A DNA stretch of 64,000 nucleotides, taken from positions 248,001-312,000 of the forward strand of contig NZ_CP147012.1 of assembly GCF_037126285.1 (NCBI RefSeq), read 5' to 3'. The DNA comes from Bernardetia sp. MNP-M8 (GTDB lineage: Bacteria > Bacteroidota > Bacteroidia > Cytophagales > Bernardetiaceae). Positions 52,790-61,099 of this stretch are shown here, piece after piece (position 1 is the stretch's first letter; each line of letters starts with the position of its first letter). Position numbers and translations under genes: made by a program. The notes under the pieces are model-generated. The model saw nothing but the letters and a program-made list of their open reading frames with translations, did not search any database and was not told the DNA's origin.

Positions 52790-55700
52790 TTAGTTTCGAT
52801 ACTTAGCAATTTCAAAATACGCCATTGGAATAAAAAAAAGTGCCGTAATTGTTCCAACTGAAAGACCTCCCACAACTACCCAAACTAATGGTTTTTGGAG
52901 GTCTGCACCTAATCCTTCTGAAAATAAAATAGGCAAAACTGCCAAAATAGTAGTAATTGAAGTCATTAAAATAGGCTTCAGACGCAATTTTCCTGCTTCA
53001 TGAACAGCATCGTATAAAGACATTTCTTTTTTAAGTCTATTTATCGTATCAATTTTCAGAATTGCATCATTTACCATTATTCCCAACATCACAATAATTC
53101 CGATAGCAGCCATGGTATTAAGCGACGTTTGAGAAAAAATAAGTAACAAAAGTGAACCACTAATTCCCAAAGGAAGGGTAAGCAAGACTAATAAAGGCTG
53201 CCAAAATGATTCGAATTGAGCTACCAAAATAAAATACAAAAGTCCTATCGAAATACTCAAAATAAAGATAAATTGAATTAGACTTTCTTTATTACTAAAA
53301 TATGTTCCTTTCCAGCTTGTTTGAAGGTTTGGAAAAGAAACCAGCATTTCATTTCTAATTTCTTGTTGCTTATTTTGTTTGTCGTTTAATGTTATATGTT
53401 CTATTTTTCCCCAAAAAATGCTTTGATAAATTCCTAATTCATCGGCTGTAAGAGTATTGTAAGAATTAGATTTTTTGAAATCAATGAACAAACGCAATGG
53501 GATTTGAGTATTATTTTGAAAAGAATTCAAACTACTATTTTGACTAAAATTTGATGCCATAGTATTTACCTTCAAACTACTTTCATTGATTATTTCTTCT
53601 ACCGTTTTGTTTGTTTTTTTGAAACGAATAGGAATAATTTGTCCAAAAGAAACAAGGTCTGTAACTGCAAGTTCGCCTAGTTCGTATTTTAGTTTTTCTA
53701 AAATATCCTGTTGTGAAAATCCATACAAAGCTGCCTTTTCTGTATTTATTTCAAGTAAAACAAGGGTTTCTCTACTTGTTCCTTTTCCTTTTTGTGCTGT
53801 ATTATTGGTTTCAAGATTTATTTGATTAAAAATTGAATCAAAAATAGCATATTCTAAAATTTGATTTTGTGTAGTAGTTCGTAATCGCAACTCTATACTT
53901 GGTTCTTCTGAAACAAAAAGTTGTGAAAACGCATCTGGAGCAGCCAGAAATTCAAAAGTTGTTGCTGGATAAGTTTTAGAAATCCATTTTGAAATTTGAT
54001 TTTGAGAAATTTCTTTTTGCTTTTGACTTTCAAAGAATAAATATAAATTAGCTTGTATTTGTGTAGAATTATCGTTTTTAAGAAAATACTTTTTTTGCCC
54101 AATATCTGATTCTGAAAAGGTAATTTGATTTGAAAAATTTTCTAATAATTGTTTACAACGGATTTTATTTTCAGTTGCATCAATAGGTTCATTCCAATCT
54201 ATCAAAAGTGAACAATCTGTTTTATTGATTTTCGGTGCACCTTCAATTTCTAATTGATAAAATAAAAAGATAGGCAAAATAATCAGAAAGACAGAAAAAG
54301 AGAGAAATAGTTGCTTGTTTTTTTCTAAAAATAGAAATGTTTTTTGATAGAATGAAAGTAAGAAATTATAAATTTTGGTTTCTTTATTTTTTTCAACCGT
54401 TAACGAGGCTAAAGCCGTCGTTGAGGTCTTCTCAAAATCCTCAACGACGGTTGGAAACCTCGTTGACGGTTCAATTTTACTTTTGTTTAGAATTAAATAA
54501 AAATGAGGAAGCATCAAAAAAGCTACAATCAAAGAAGTAAACAAAACTGCCCCTGCTGAAACGGCTTGGTCATAAAAAAGCGCACCTGAAAGACCATTCA
54601 AAAAAATCAAAGGAACAAAAACGGAGAGCGTAGTCAAAACAGAACTTACAAGAGGAGCAATCACTTCCTGAACTCCCAAAACAACAGCTTCTTTCATCTC
54701 AAAACCTCTGTTTCTAAACTGTTCAATATTTTCCAAAACAATAATACTATTATCGATAAGCATTCCCAAACCCAAAGCCATTCCACTAAGCGAAATTACA
54801 TTTATCGAAACATCAAAAACATAAAACAAACCAAATCCATAAATAAGCGAAACAGGCAAACTCACGCCGATAATCAAAGGAACACGCCAGTTTCCCATAA
54901 AAATAAAAAGAACAAAAAAAACACAAATTCCACCAATGAATAAACTACCTTTCAAATTATCGATAGCTAGATTTAATAAAACTGTTTGATTTTGAGTAGT
55001 GATAAATTCTAATTCTGGAAAATTTTGTTTCAAATCTTCTAGTGTTTGGTCTATTTTGGGAGTGAGTTCTTGTATTTGTGCTTGAGATTGTTTGTGTAAT
55101 GTTAGGACAAAAGCCTCTTTTTGATTGAATAAATGAAATCCTTGTGGCGTAGGTTCTTCTACTTCAATTTTGGCAACTTCTTTTAATAAAATAATTGTTC
55201 CTCTTGGCTGATTATTGATAGAAGAATAAAATGAATTAGTCTGATTGGAGAAATTAGAGGTTTGGTTTGAGTTTATATTCAATCGAATTGGCAAATTTTC
55301 AATATCGCTTTTATCTTCCAAAATAGTGGCTACTTTTACAAAATAACGATACTGTCCTTCTTTCACCGAAACAGAAGAAAGTGTTTGGTTTGCCGACTTG
55401 ATACTCGTAATTAAATCAATTTCAGAAAGTCCTAAAGCGTGTAATTTTTTTAGATTAGGAGAAATACTAATTTGTTTTTCTTTGAGTCCATTTGCATCAA
55501 CTAGCGAAATGCCTTCTATGGCTTCTAATTGTTTTTTGATTACTTTTTCTACTAATTCGGAAGTAGCTAATAAATTATTTTGATTTTCTTGGTTCTTGGG
55601 TACAACCTGCAAATGCAAAATAGGAATATCGGCAGTACTGATTTTTATAATCCTTGGGCGTGGCAATTCCTTTGGCAGCGAACCCAAAAGCCTATCTAAT

Positions 55701-56047
55701 TTTTCATTGGCATCAATATAAGCGAGTGTCATATCTGTACCAAATTCAAAATACAAACGAACTTGACCTATTTGGCTTCTGGCTTCACTTTCTGTTCTTT
55801 TTAAGCCATTCAATGTAAGCATATTTTCCCGAACAGGACGCAAAATTGTTTGTTCGATTTCTTCGGGCGAATGTCCACGATAATCAAGTTGAATAATTAA
55901 TTCGGGAACATCCAAACTAGGCAAAAGCGAAACTGGAAGATTCGAAAAACCAACTAAAGACAACACCAAAATACCCAACATAGCCATCAAGACACCTACA
56001 GGACGGCTAAATAAAAAATGTAAGAAAGGGTTTTGGTTTTTGTTCAT
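52790..56047 (-). CDS. RND efflux permease subunit, first of a pair, with in-frame repeat insertion
   Basis: A 1085-residue RND transporter. TM4 has GLGMLIDNSIIVLENIE, and TM10 has GIMVNDAILKIDTIN; the membrane pattern is standard. Residues about 526-551, in the central cytosolic loop between the two halves, are encoded by the 77-bp REPIN-like element at 54395-54471, whose translation stays in frame. A sister copy lies just upstream of this gene. The second RND gene follows within 29 bases. With two different permeases and a single fusion protein, the system resembles MdtABC-type heteromeric pumps. No outer-membrane channel gene is in the window. Confidence 0.93.
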   Translation of the reverse strand: MNKNQNPFLHFLFSRPVGVLMAMLGILVLSLVGFSNLPVSLLPSLDVPELIIQLDYRGHSPEEIEQTILRPVRENMLTLNGLKRTESEARSQIGQVRLYFEFGTDMTLAYIDANEKLDRLLGSLPKELPRPRIIKISTADIPILHLQVVPKNQENQNNLLATSELVEKVIKKQLEAIEGISLVDANGLKEKQISISPNLKKLHALGLSEIDLITSIKSANQTLSSVSVKEGQYRYFVKVATILEDKSDIENLPIRLNINSNQTSNFSNQTNSFYSSINNQPRGTIILLKEVAKIEVEEPTPQGFHLFNQKEAFVLTLHKQSQAQIQELTPKIDQTLEDLKQNFPELEFITTQNQTVLLNLAIDNLKGSLFIGGICVFFVLFIFMGNWRVPLIIGVSLPVSLIYGFGLFYVFDVSINVISLSGMALGLGMLIDNSIIVLENIEQFRNRGFEMKEAVVLGVQEVIAPLVSSVLTTLSVFVPLIFLNGLSGALFYDQAVSAGAVLFTSLIVAFLMLPHFYLILNKSKIEPSTRFPTVVEDFEKTSTTALASLTVEKNKETKIYNFLLSFYQKTFLFLEKNKQLFLSFSVFLIILPIFLFYQLEIEGAPKINKTDCSLLIDWNEPIDATENKIRCKQLLENFSNQITFSESDIGQKKYFLKNDNSTQIQANLYLFFESQKQKEISQNQISKWISKTYPATTFEFLAAPDAFSQLFVSEEPSIELRLRTTTQNQILEYAIFDSIFNQINLETNNTAQKGKGTSRETLVLLEINTEKAALYGFSQQDILEKLKYELGELAVTDLVSFGQIIPIRFKKTNKTVEEIINESSLKVNTMASNFSQNSSLNSFQNNTQIPLRLFIDFKKSNSYNTLTADELGIYQSIFWGKIEHITLNDKQNKQQEIRNEMLVSFPNLQTSWKGTYFSNKESLIQFIFILSISIGLLYFILVAQFESFWQPLLVLLTLPLGISGSLLLLIFSQTSLNTMAAIGIIVMLGIMVNDAILKIDTINRLKKEMSLYDAVHEAGKLRLKPILMTSITTILAVLPILFSEGLGADLQKPLVWVVVGGLSVGTITALFFIPMAYFEIAKYRN
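54395..54471. repeat. REPIN-like element inside the RND gene
   Basis: Left arm 54395-54426 and right arm 54439-54471 are near-perfect complements (AACCGT-AACGAGG...CCGTCGTTGAGG), with a 12-base spacer. Each arm folds alone: AACG-GGCT/AGCC-CGTT on the left, and CAACG-GGTT/AACC-CGTTG on the right. The element lies wholly inside the coding sequence. Confidence 0.95.
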
Positions 56048-56054
56048 GATTTTT

Positions 56055-56131
56055 AACTGTCAACGAGGCTAAAGCCGTCGTTGAGGATTCTAGTAAGACC
56101 TCAACGACGGTTAGAAACCTCGTTGACGGTT
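56055..56131. repeat. REPIN-like element overlapping the membrane fusion protein stop
   Basis: The same 77-bp element as at 54395, with arms 56055-56086 and 56099-56131. On the minus strand its right arm encodes the last nine residues (TVNEVSNRR) and the stop codon of the fusion protein gene. Its left arm ends seven bases before the start codon of the first RND gene. Confidence 0.95.
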
Positions 56132-57282
56132 GATATTAATTCCACTTCTGCATCATGCGAAAGTTGAAGGTTATTAGAAATAATGATTTGTTGTCCTTCT
56201 TTCAATCCTTCCAAAATTTCGATTTGCTTTCCGTTTTCTTTTCCTGTCTTTACAAAATTCCAAAAAGCACGTCCATCTTTATAACTAAAAACAACCTCCT
56301 TTTCAGAACGTAAAACAATGGCTTCTTTCGGCACGACAAGTTTTTTCTGTTGTGGAATATGCAAAGCTACCGTTACATTCATATTAAGGAGTAGATTTTG
56401 AGAAACTTCTTTGGTAGAAGGCAATGCAAAACGAAGTTTGACTAATCCTTCATTTTCTACTTGTGGATTGATGTCTATTAAATAACTTTCATAACTGATA
56501 GAATTTGCACGCGAAGTAATAGGCGAAATAGTAGCTTTATTCGGTTTATTTTTAGTGTCTTTTTGTGCTGACAAAATCAAAACTTCACTTTCAGGTACAA
56601 AGGCTTCCACCTCCAAATTTCCAGAACTATACAAGACACAAATAGGCGAACTAGCCGAAATAAAAGTACCTTTACTTACAAAAAGATTAGCTACTTTTCC
56701 CGAAAAAGGAGCTTTTAAAAGAGAGTTTTCTAAGCTTTGTGTTGCTTCTGCTTCTTGTATTTCGGAAAGAGCAAGCCCACTACGAGTTCTTAATATTTGC
56801 TTTAATGTATCAGAAATAGAATTTTTATCTCCCCATTCTCCACCAAAATCAATAAATAATTTACGATATTCATCATTTTTAATGGCTTTTTCTTCTTTGG
56901 CTCGTCGCAATCTCAAAACAGCTTCTATGTTTTCTAGACTTGCTATGATTTGCCCTTGACGCACATAATCGCCATTTTGGATATACACTTTTTCTATTTT
57001 TCCATTTGCCAAAAAACCTATTTCTGCCTGCTGCTGAGCTACTACTTTTCCATTGGTATAGATAATATAATCTAAATTTTGCTTTTTTATTTTTTGAATC
57101 TCTACTTTAGTAGGTTTGATTTTATAGCTAGAATTTTTCTTTGTGCTGTTTTGTATGCCGTTTTCTAGATCTTTTTCTGAATCAGAAATAGCCTTAGAAC
57201 TACAAGAAGCACAAATTAAAGATACTATAAACCAAATACTTACATATAAATTTTTTTTATTTATTAGAATAGTCCAATACAT
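56101..57282 (-). CDS. Membrane fusion protein of an RND efflux system (HlyD/AcrA-like)
   Basis: A 393-residue periplasmic adaptor, probably a lipoprotein (Cys27 in the short N-terminal signal). The lipoyl-like halves are GFLANGKIEKVYIQNGDYVRQGQIIASLEN and APFSGKVANLFVSKGTFIS, enclosing a helical hairpin (AVLRLRRAKEEKAIKNDEYRK). A beta-barrel part with the end LEGLKEGQQIIISNNLQL follows. It is first in an operon with the two RND permease genes downstream. Its final nine codons and its stop lie in a repeat element, so the original C-terminus has been replaced. Confidence 0.92.
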   Translation of the reverse strand: MYWTILINKKNLYVSIWFIVSLICASCSSKAISDSEKDLENGIQNSTKKNSSYKIKPTKVEIQKIKKQNLDYIIYTNGKVVAQQQAEIGFLANGKIEKVYIQNGDYVRQGQIIASLENIEAVLRLRRAKEEKAIKNDEYRKLFIDFGGEWGDKNSISDTLKQILRTRSGLALSEIQEAEATQSLENSLLKAPFSGKVANLFVSKGTFISASSPICVLYSSGNLEVEAFVPESEVLILSAQKDTKNKPNKATISPITSRANSISYESYLIDINPQVENEGLVKLRFALPSTKEVSQNLLLNMNVTVALHIPQQKKLVVPKEAIVLRSEKEVVFSYKDGRAFWNFVKTGKENGKQIEILEGLKEGQQIIISNNLQLSHDAEVELISTVNEVSNRR

Positions 57283-57434
57283 ATAAAATTCTATTTTTGA
57301 TAACTCTATGCGTTTTATTTAAAGTGTAAAGTTACCATTTTTAGCATAAAAAAAATAAATTTTATATAAAAAAAAAAGCTTTATTTTACTAAACCCTAAA
57401 CAAAAGTTAAAATATATTAAATATATAACATGTA

Positions 57435-57467
57435 TTGTATTTTACAAAAAAAAAAAAAATACCTTTG
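57435..57467 (+). promoter_or_regulatory. Promoter with an A14 tract in its spacer
   Basis: TTG at 57435-57437 and TACCTTTG at 57460-57467 fit the Bacteroidota consensus. The spacer is 22 bases and includes fourteen consecutive A (57446-57459). Other promoters in this window have 19 or 20 bases there. The Cys-rich peptide gene starts 64 bases downstream. Confidence 0.65.
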
Positions 57468-57531
57468 AACTGTCTTAAAAATAAGACAAAATTTATTTTT
57501 TTTATCATTTACCCTTTAAATTTTTAGGAAT

Positions 57532-57762
57532 ATGAAAAAGTTTTTGTTAGGTTTAACCTTAGTTTTTAGTATATCTGTTGGTGGTGTTTCAGTAGCACAA
57601 ACAAAATTGGAAGTATACGATCCAGCAGATGATGGAGGAAATGCAAGTCCATGTGAAATGTGTATCAGTCAAGGTGGAGGATGTAGTGAAGTTGACGTAG
57701 ATAGACTAGATTGTAGTGGGCCATATTATCAACATTTTTGTTGTAAAGGTGGTGGTAATTAA
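57532..57762 (+). CDS. Small secreted six-cysteine peptide
   Basis: A 76-residue precursor. A signal peptide occupies residues 1-22 (MKKFLLGLTLVFSISVGGVS...VA), leaving a mature peptide of about 54 residues with Cys at 41, 44, 51, 61, 70 and 71. The order CxxC-x6-C-x9-C-x8-CC could form three disulfides. It is acidic and Gly-rich. Its place before a DUF4221 lipoprotein and a CxxC lipoprotein gene resembles the Bacteroides NVEALA-type peptide loci, but the NVEALA motif itself is absent. Role unknown: toxin, signal or adhesion peptide are all possible. Transcription probably reads through a hairpin at reduced level into the next gene. Confidence 0.75.
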   Translation: MKKFLLGLTLVFSISVGGVSVAQTKLEVYDPADDGGNASPCEMCISQGGGCSEVDVDRLDCSGPYYQHFCCKGGGN

Positions 57763-57789
57763 TCTTATTAAGATTCTTATAATAAACAT

Positions 57790-57824
57790 AAAATGCAAGC
57801 AACTTATTTTTGTTCTTGCATTTT
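57790..57824 (+). terminator. Attenuator-like terminator within the peptide operon
   Basis: AAAATGCAAG and CTTGCATTTT form a 10-bp stem with a long T-rich loop, between the peptide gene and the DUF4221 gene. Such a site would let the peptide be made in excess over the downstream proteins. Confidence 0.75.
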
Positions 57825-57854
57825 ATCTTCTTTATCATATTTCCATATATCAGA

Positions 57855-59060
57855 ATGAAAAAGTGTAACTTTGTATTATTAGTTTTATTTATTTTTATCG
57901 TTTCATGCTCTCAAAATACAGAAAATTCTGTAAAGAGTAATGTATCAAAAGTCAATAACTTCGATGAAAAATCATTGGATGATATACTAACACTTCCGAT
58001 AACTTTTTCAGACAAAGAATATACATTAGAAAAAGTAAAAGAGATTAACATTCCCATTGATTCAGTTAGTCAAAATTGGAGCAAGTATCCTGTTTATTAT
58101 GATGCAGATACAACTCAGTATTATATACAAGGAAATGAAGCTATTCACTCCATTGATTTTTATGATTTAGATAGAAAAACTCTATACAAAAGAATAAAAT
58201 TAGAAAAAACAGGTACAGAAGCAATACACTCTGTAACTAAGTTTTTTATCAAAAATATTGATTCTATTTATATTTTTGAGACAGGACATGGAAAAATCAA
58301 CTTAGTAGATAATGAAGGTCACATATTAGCTCATTATTCTTTGCCACAAAAATATATGTTCAATGTATCTACCTCAATGACTTCCAATTTTTCTATATAT
58401 GGAGATAAAGCATATTTTACATCTGATATGTTTTCAGGACTTCATATTTCAGAGGTAACAGAAAAGTTAATAAAGGGCAAAAAAATGGTTGCTGTATTTG
58501 ACCTAAATACAGAACAACTTGACTTTACAGAACCACAAATCCCCATATATTTAGCTTCAGAAAAACTTCCTATTTCTCTTTTTGGTTGTAGTTCGCATTT
58601 CTCTAATGAAATATTTTTACAACAGACTAATTTTACTGGAATTATTTACCATAGCAAAAATAAGAAAGACTATCAACAAACTCTACTTCATAGGAAAGGA
58701 TTTTTAAATGAAGAAGCAAAGAAATCAAGAAGAGGAGATAATGGAATTGTATATGATAACCATTTCTTGATTCTTGCTGATAAAAAAAGCAACCTATTCT
58801 ACTCTGTGATTTTAGAAGGCATAGAAGAAAAAGATTTAGATGGCAAACCAAATAGCTATAATGACAGACCTATTACAATAGTCATAGCAGATGAAAACTT
58901 CCATCATGCAGGAGAAATAACACTTCCAAAAGATACGCATTTTAGAAATGTAATGGCAACTAGAGATGGTTTATTGGTTTCTAATGCCAATCCAAAGAAC
59001 CCAAATAATGATGAGGGAGCTTTGTCTTTTACTTTGTATAAACCTAAAAAAATAAAGTAA
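57855..59060 (+). CDS. DUF4221-like propeller lipoprotein
   Basis: A 401-residue lipoprotein from the ATG at 57855 (lipobox IVSCSQN). Upstream in-frame starts would only add residues in the terminator region. The repetitive SIYIFETGHGKINLVDNEGHILAHY-type strands show a beta-propeller, and the sequence has the look of DUF4221, a Bacteroidota lipoprotein family often found next to small secreted Cys-rich peptides. It is probably an outer-membrane or periplasmic partner that binds or matures the peptide. The next gene starts two bases after its stop, so the two are translationally coupled. Confidence 0.75.
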   Translation: MKKCNFVLLVLFIFIVSCSQNTENSVKSNVSKVNNFDEKSLDDILTLPITFSDKEYTLEKVKEINIPIDSVSQNWSKYPVYYDADTTQYYIQGNEAIHSIDFYDLDRKTLYKRIKLEKTGTEAIHSVTKFFIKNIDSIYIFETGHGKINLVDNEGHILAHYSLPQKYMFNVSTSMTSNFSIYGDKAYFTSDMFSGLHISEVTEKLIKGKKMVAVFDLNTEQLDFTEPQIPIYLASEKLPISLFGCSSHFSNEIFLQQTNFTGIIYHSKNKKDYQQTLLHRKGFLNEEAKKSRRGDNGIVYDNHFLILADKKSNLFYSVILEGIEEKDLDGKPNSYNDRPITIVIADENFHHAGEITLPKDTHFRNVMATRDGLLVSNANPKNPNNDEGALSFTLYKPKKIK

Positions 59061-59062
59061 AG

Positions 59063-59518
59063 ATGAGTAAAGTAATCGTTTTGATATTTTTGGTTTTTGC
59101 TTTAGTAAGCTGTTCTAAAAATTATACAAAAGACAAAGAACTTTTAGATAGCTTTTCAAAAGAGTTTGTAGAGGGTAAGAACTATATTCTTATTATTCCA
59201 GTAGAAGGCTGCTCTGGTTGTCGGAATAAATCATTAAACTTTATGAAACGAAATATCGGACACAAAACAATTGGTTTTGTCCTGACAACCAAAAGAAGCA
59301 TAAAGGATATTCGTTTGATGCTGATGAGCAAAGAAATAGACTTAGCAGATAAGAAATTTGAATCTCTGGTCTTAGATACAGAAAGTAAAGCCTATCAAAC
59401 TGGAATAATGGATAAGTTTCCTGTTTTGTATCGATTAGAAAACAAAGAAATACAAGAAAAACATATTTTATCAGCTTCTTACGTAGATGAAAGTCTAAAT
59501 GATTTAGGTTTGAGGTAA
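59063..59518 (+). CDS. Thioredoxin-like CxxC lipoprotein
   Basis: A 151-residue lipoprotein (Cys17, LVSC). The mature part has a redox-type motif PVEGCSGCRNKS with Cys50 and Cys53, and the likely cis-Pro loop DKFPVLYRL near residue 127. It is shorter than typical thioredoxins, and no other conserved motif is visible. Its location at the end of the operon headed by a six-Cys peptide suggests that it makes or reshuffles that peptide's disulfides at the cell surface. That is inference. Confidence 0.75.
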   Translation: MSKVIVLIFLVFALVSCSKNYTKDKELLDSFSKEFVEGKNYILIIPVEGCSGCRNKSLNFMKRNIGHKTIGFVLTTKRSIKDIRLMLMSKEIDLADKKFESLVLDTESKAYQTGIMDKFPVLYRLENKEIQEKHILSASYVDESLNDLGLR

Positions 59519-59522
59519 AAAT

Positions 59523-59564
59523 AAAAAAAGCTATTTCTATCATTAAAATAGAAATAGCATTTTT
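59523..59564 (+). terminator. Terminator closing the peptide operon
   Basis: GCTATTTCTAT and ATAGAAATAGC pair over 11 bases, with A and T runs on either side; it probably also serves the slyD-like gene on the minus strand. Confidence 0.88.
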
Positions 59565-59588
59565 ATTTATTTTGAAATGGATTTGCTA

Positions 59589-60056
59589 TTAGTCAGCAAG
59601 CGTTCCACCTTCTACTGTTGATGGATTGATTCCAACAAGTTCTAATTCAAAAACTAAAGTTTTTCCAGCCATTGGGTGATTTGCATCCAAAACAACACCT
59701 TCTTCATTTGCTTCAATAACTACAACAGGAATTTGCTCACCATTTTGTCCTTGAAGAGCAAGCTGATCACCTGCTTTTGGATTCATTTCTGGTGGCAATT
59801 TATCTTTAGGAAAAGAAACAATATTTTCTGGATTTGACTCTCCATACGCTTCAGTTGGTGCTAAAGTAATTGTTTTTGATTCGCTAAGTGTCATTCCTTC
59901 TACTGCAGCATCAAAACCTTTTATCATTTGTCCTGCTCCTACTTGAAATTCGATTGGCTCTTTTCTCTCTCTTGAAGAATCAAAAACATTTCCGTCTTCG
60001 AATTTACCTACATAATGTACCTGTACTAAATCGCCTTTTTTTGCGCTGTTTGACAT
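59589..60056 (-). CDS. slyD: FKBP-type peptidyl-prolyl isomerase, SlyD-like
   Basis: A 155-residue isomerase. VQVHYVGKFEDGNVFDSSRERKEPIEFQVGAGQMIKGFDAAVEGM is the FKBP core, and an IF (insert-in-flap) chaperone domain occupies about residues 75-130. It lacks the His-rich metal-binding tail of E. coli SlyD. It ends shortly after the core at LVGINPSTVEGGTLAD. Cytosolic folding helper. Single gene. Confidence 0.93.
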   Translation of the reverse strand: MSNSAKKGDLVQVHYVGKFEDGNVFDSSRERKEPIEFQVGAGQMIKGFDAAVEGMTLSESKTITLAPTEAYGESNPENIVSFPKDKLPPEMNPKAGDQLALQGQNGEQIPVVVIEANEEGVVLDANHPMAGKTLVFELELVGINPSTVEGGTLAD

Positions 60057-60266
60057 GCTCTAAAATTAATTTGATTATAAAAAAAATAGCTTCTCTATTC
60101 TTGTAGGATAATTTTTTTAATAAATTATGCTCTAAAAAATAAAAAAGACTGTTTTGTAATTTTATGCAAGGTACGATTTTTTAATCTAAAAATAAATTTG
60201 CTGTTTAAAAAGCCTTCAATAATTGTATATTTTTGTATAAATTTGTCTTAAATCATTGAAAAGTAT

Positions 60267-60554
60267 ATGAAAAACTATTTTATCTATATCATTTCCTTTT
60301 GGTTATTTCTCTTGGTGGGAATAACTTTACTAGTTTCTTATAAATTTATAAGAAAAGATGAAGCTGCAACTTATTATGCTAACCAAAGGCAAATTTCAAA
60401 ATCTTTTTTATTGACTGATTTTTGTTTTTCAACAGAATCACGTCACGTTCGTCATCTTTCTATGCCTGAATGGATTGCTCCTTTTCAAGATTTCCCTGCC
60501 TATCACGAACATTTTCCGTCTTCATCTTTTTTTAAGCCTCTAATTACTGAATAA
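60267..60554 (+). CDS. Small hypothetical membrane protein
   Basis: A 95-residue protein with one N-terminal membrane segment (about 5-25) and a soluble tail. The tail has a distinctive end: DFCFSTESRHVRHLSMPEWIAPFQDFPAYHEHFP, rich in His, Pro and aromatic residues. I recall similar tails in other Bacteroidota proteins of unknown role. Two TAnnTTTG-like boxes lie at 60228-60245, with poor -33 matches. csaA follows 32 bases later and may share the transcript. Confidence 0.6.
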   Translation: MKNYFIYIISFWLFLLVGITLLVSYKFIRKDEAATYYANQRQISKSFLLTDFCFSTESRHVRHLSMPEWIAPFQDFPAYHEHFPSSSFFKPLITE

Positions 60555-60586
60555 TTTTAAAATTTCTAACCTTTATAATATAATAA

Positions 60587-60919
60587 ATGCTCTCTTATTC
60601 AGACTTCGAAAAAGTAGAAATGCGTATCGGAACAATTTTGGAAGCTAAAGTTTTCGAAAAAGCACGCAAACCAGCCTATCAATTACAAATTGATTTTGGA
60701 GATTTTGGAATCAAAAAATCAAGCGCACAAATCACAGAAAAATATCCAAATCCAGAAGTTTTGGTAGGAAAACAAATCATTGCAGTTACTAATTTCCCAC
60801 CCAAACAAATAGCTAATTTTATGTCCGAATGTTTGGTTTTGGGAGTCATTGGAGATGAAAATGGTGTAACTCTTCTTACAACTGATAAACCTGTTGAGAA
60901 TGGTCTTTTGATTAGTTAA
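60587..60919 (+). CDS. csaA: tRNA-binding protein, CsaA-like
   Basis: A 110-residue OB-fold protein. MRIGTILEAKVFEKARKPAYQLQIDFG and MSECLVLGVIGDENGVTLL are CsaA hallmarks. The fold matches the tRNA-binding part of some methionyl-tRNA synthetases. CsaA forms a homodimer, binds tRNA and was also described as an export chaperone. Start and length are normal. Confidence 0.93.
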   Translation: MLSYSDFEKVEMRIGTILEAKVFEKARKPAYQLQIDFGDFGIKKSSAQITEKYPNPEVLVGKQIIAVTNFPPKQIANFMSECLVLGVIGDENGVTLLTTDKPVENGLLIS

Positions 60920-60935
60920 ATCAAGTTGTGTATAA

Positions 60936-61012
60936 CAGACTTCCTAGTCTGTTGTGAAAGTAAAACAATTTTTAATTGACTAAAAAATCTTTTATTCAGA
61001 CTAGGAAGTCTG
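60936..61012. repeat. REPIN-like inverted repeat (CAGACTTCCTAGTCTG family)
   Basis: CAGACTTCCTAGTCTG at 60936-60951 and its exact complement at 60997-61012, with a 45-base loop. Each arm is nearly palindromic. It differs by one base pair from the copy at 16588. Confidence 0.88.
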
Positions 61013-61099
61013 AAATACTTATAATCTACAACTTGAGTTAGTTGAATAAAAAATTGTAAGGAAAAGATTTGCCTTTTCCTTACAAAAGGAATTAAAAAA

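Noticed and set aside
57532-57762. The small peptide as a bacteriocin with a double-glycine leader
   Set aside because: The N-terminus is a standard Sec signal peptide, and no peptidase-containing ABC transporter is nearby.
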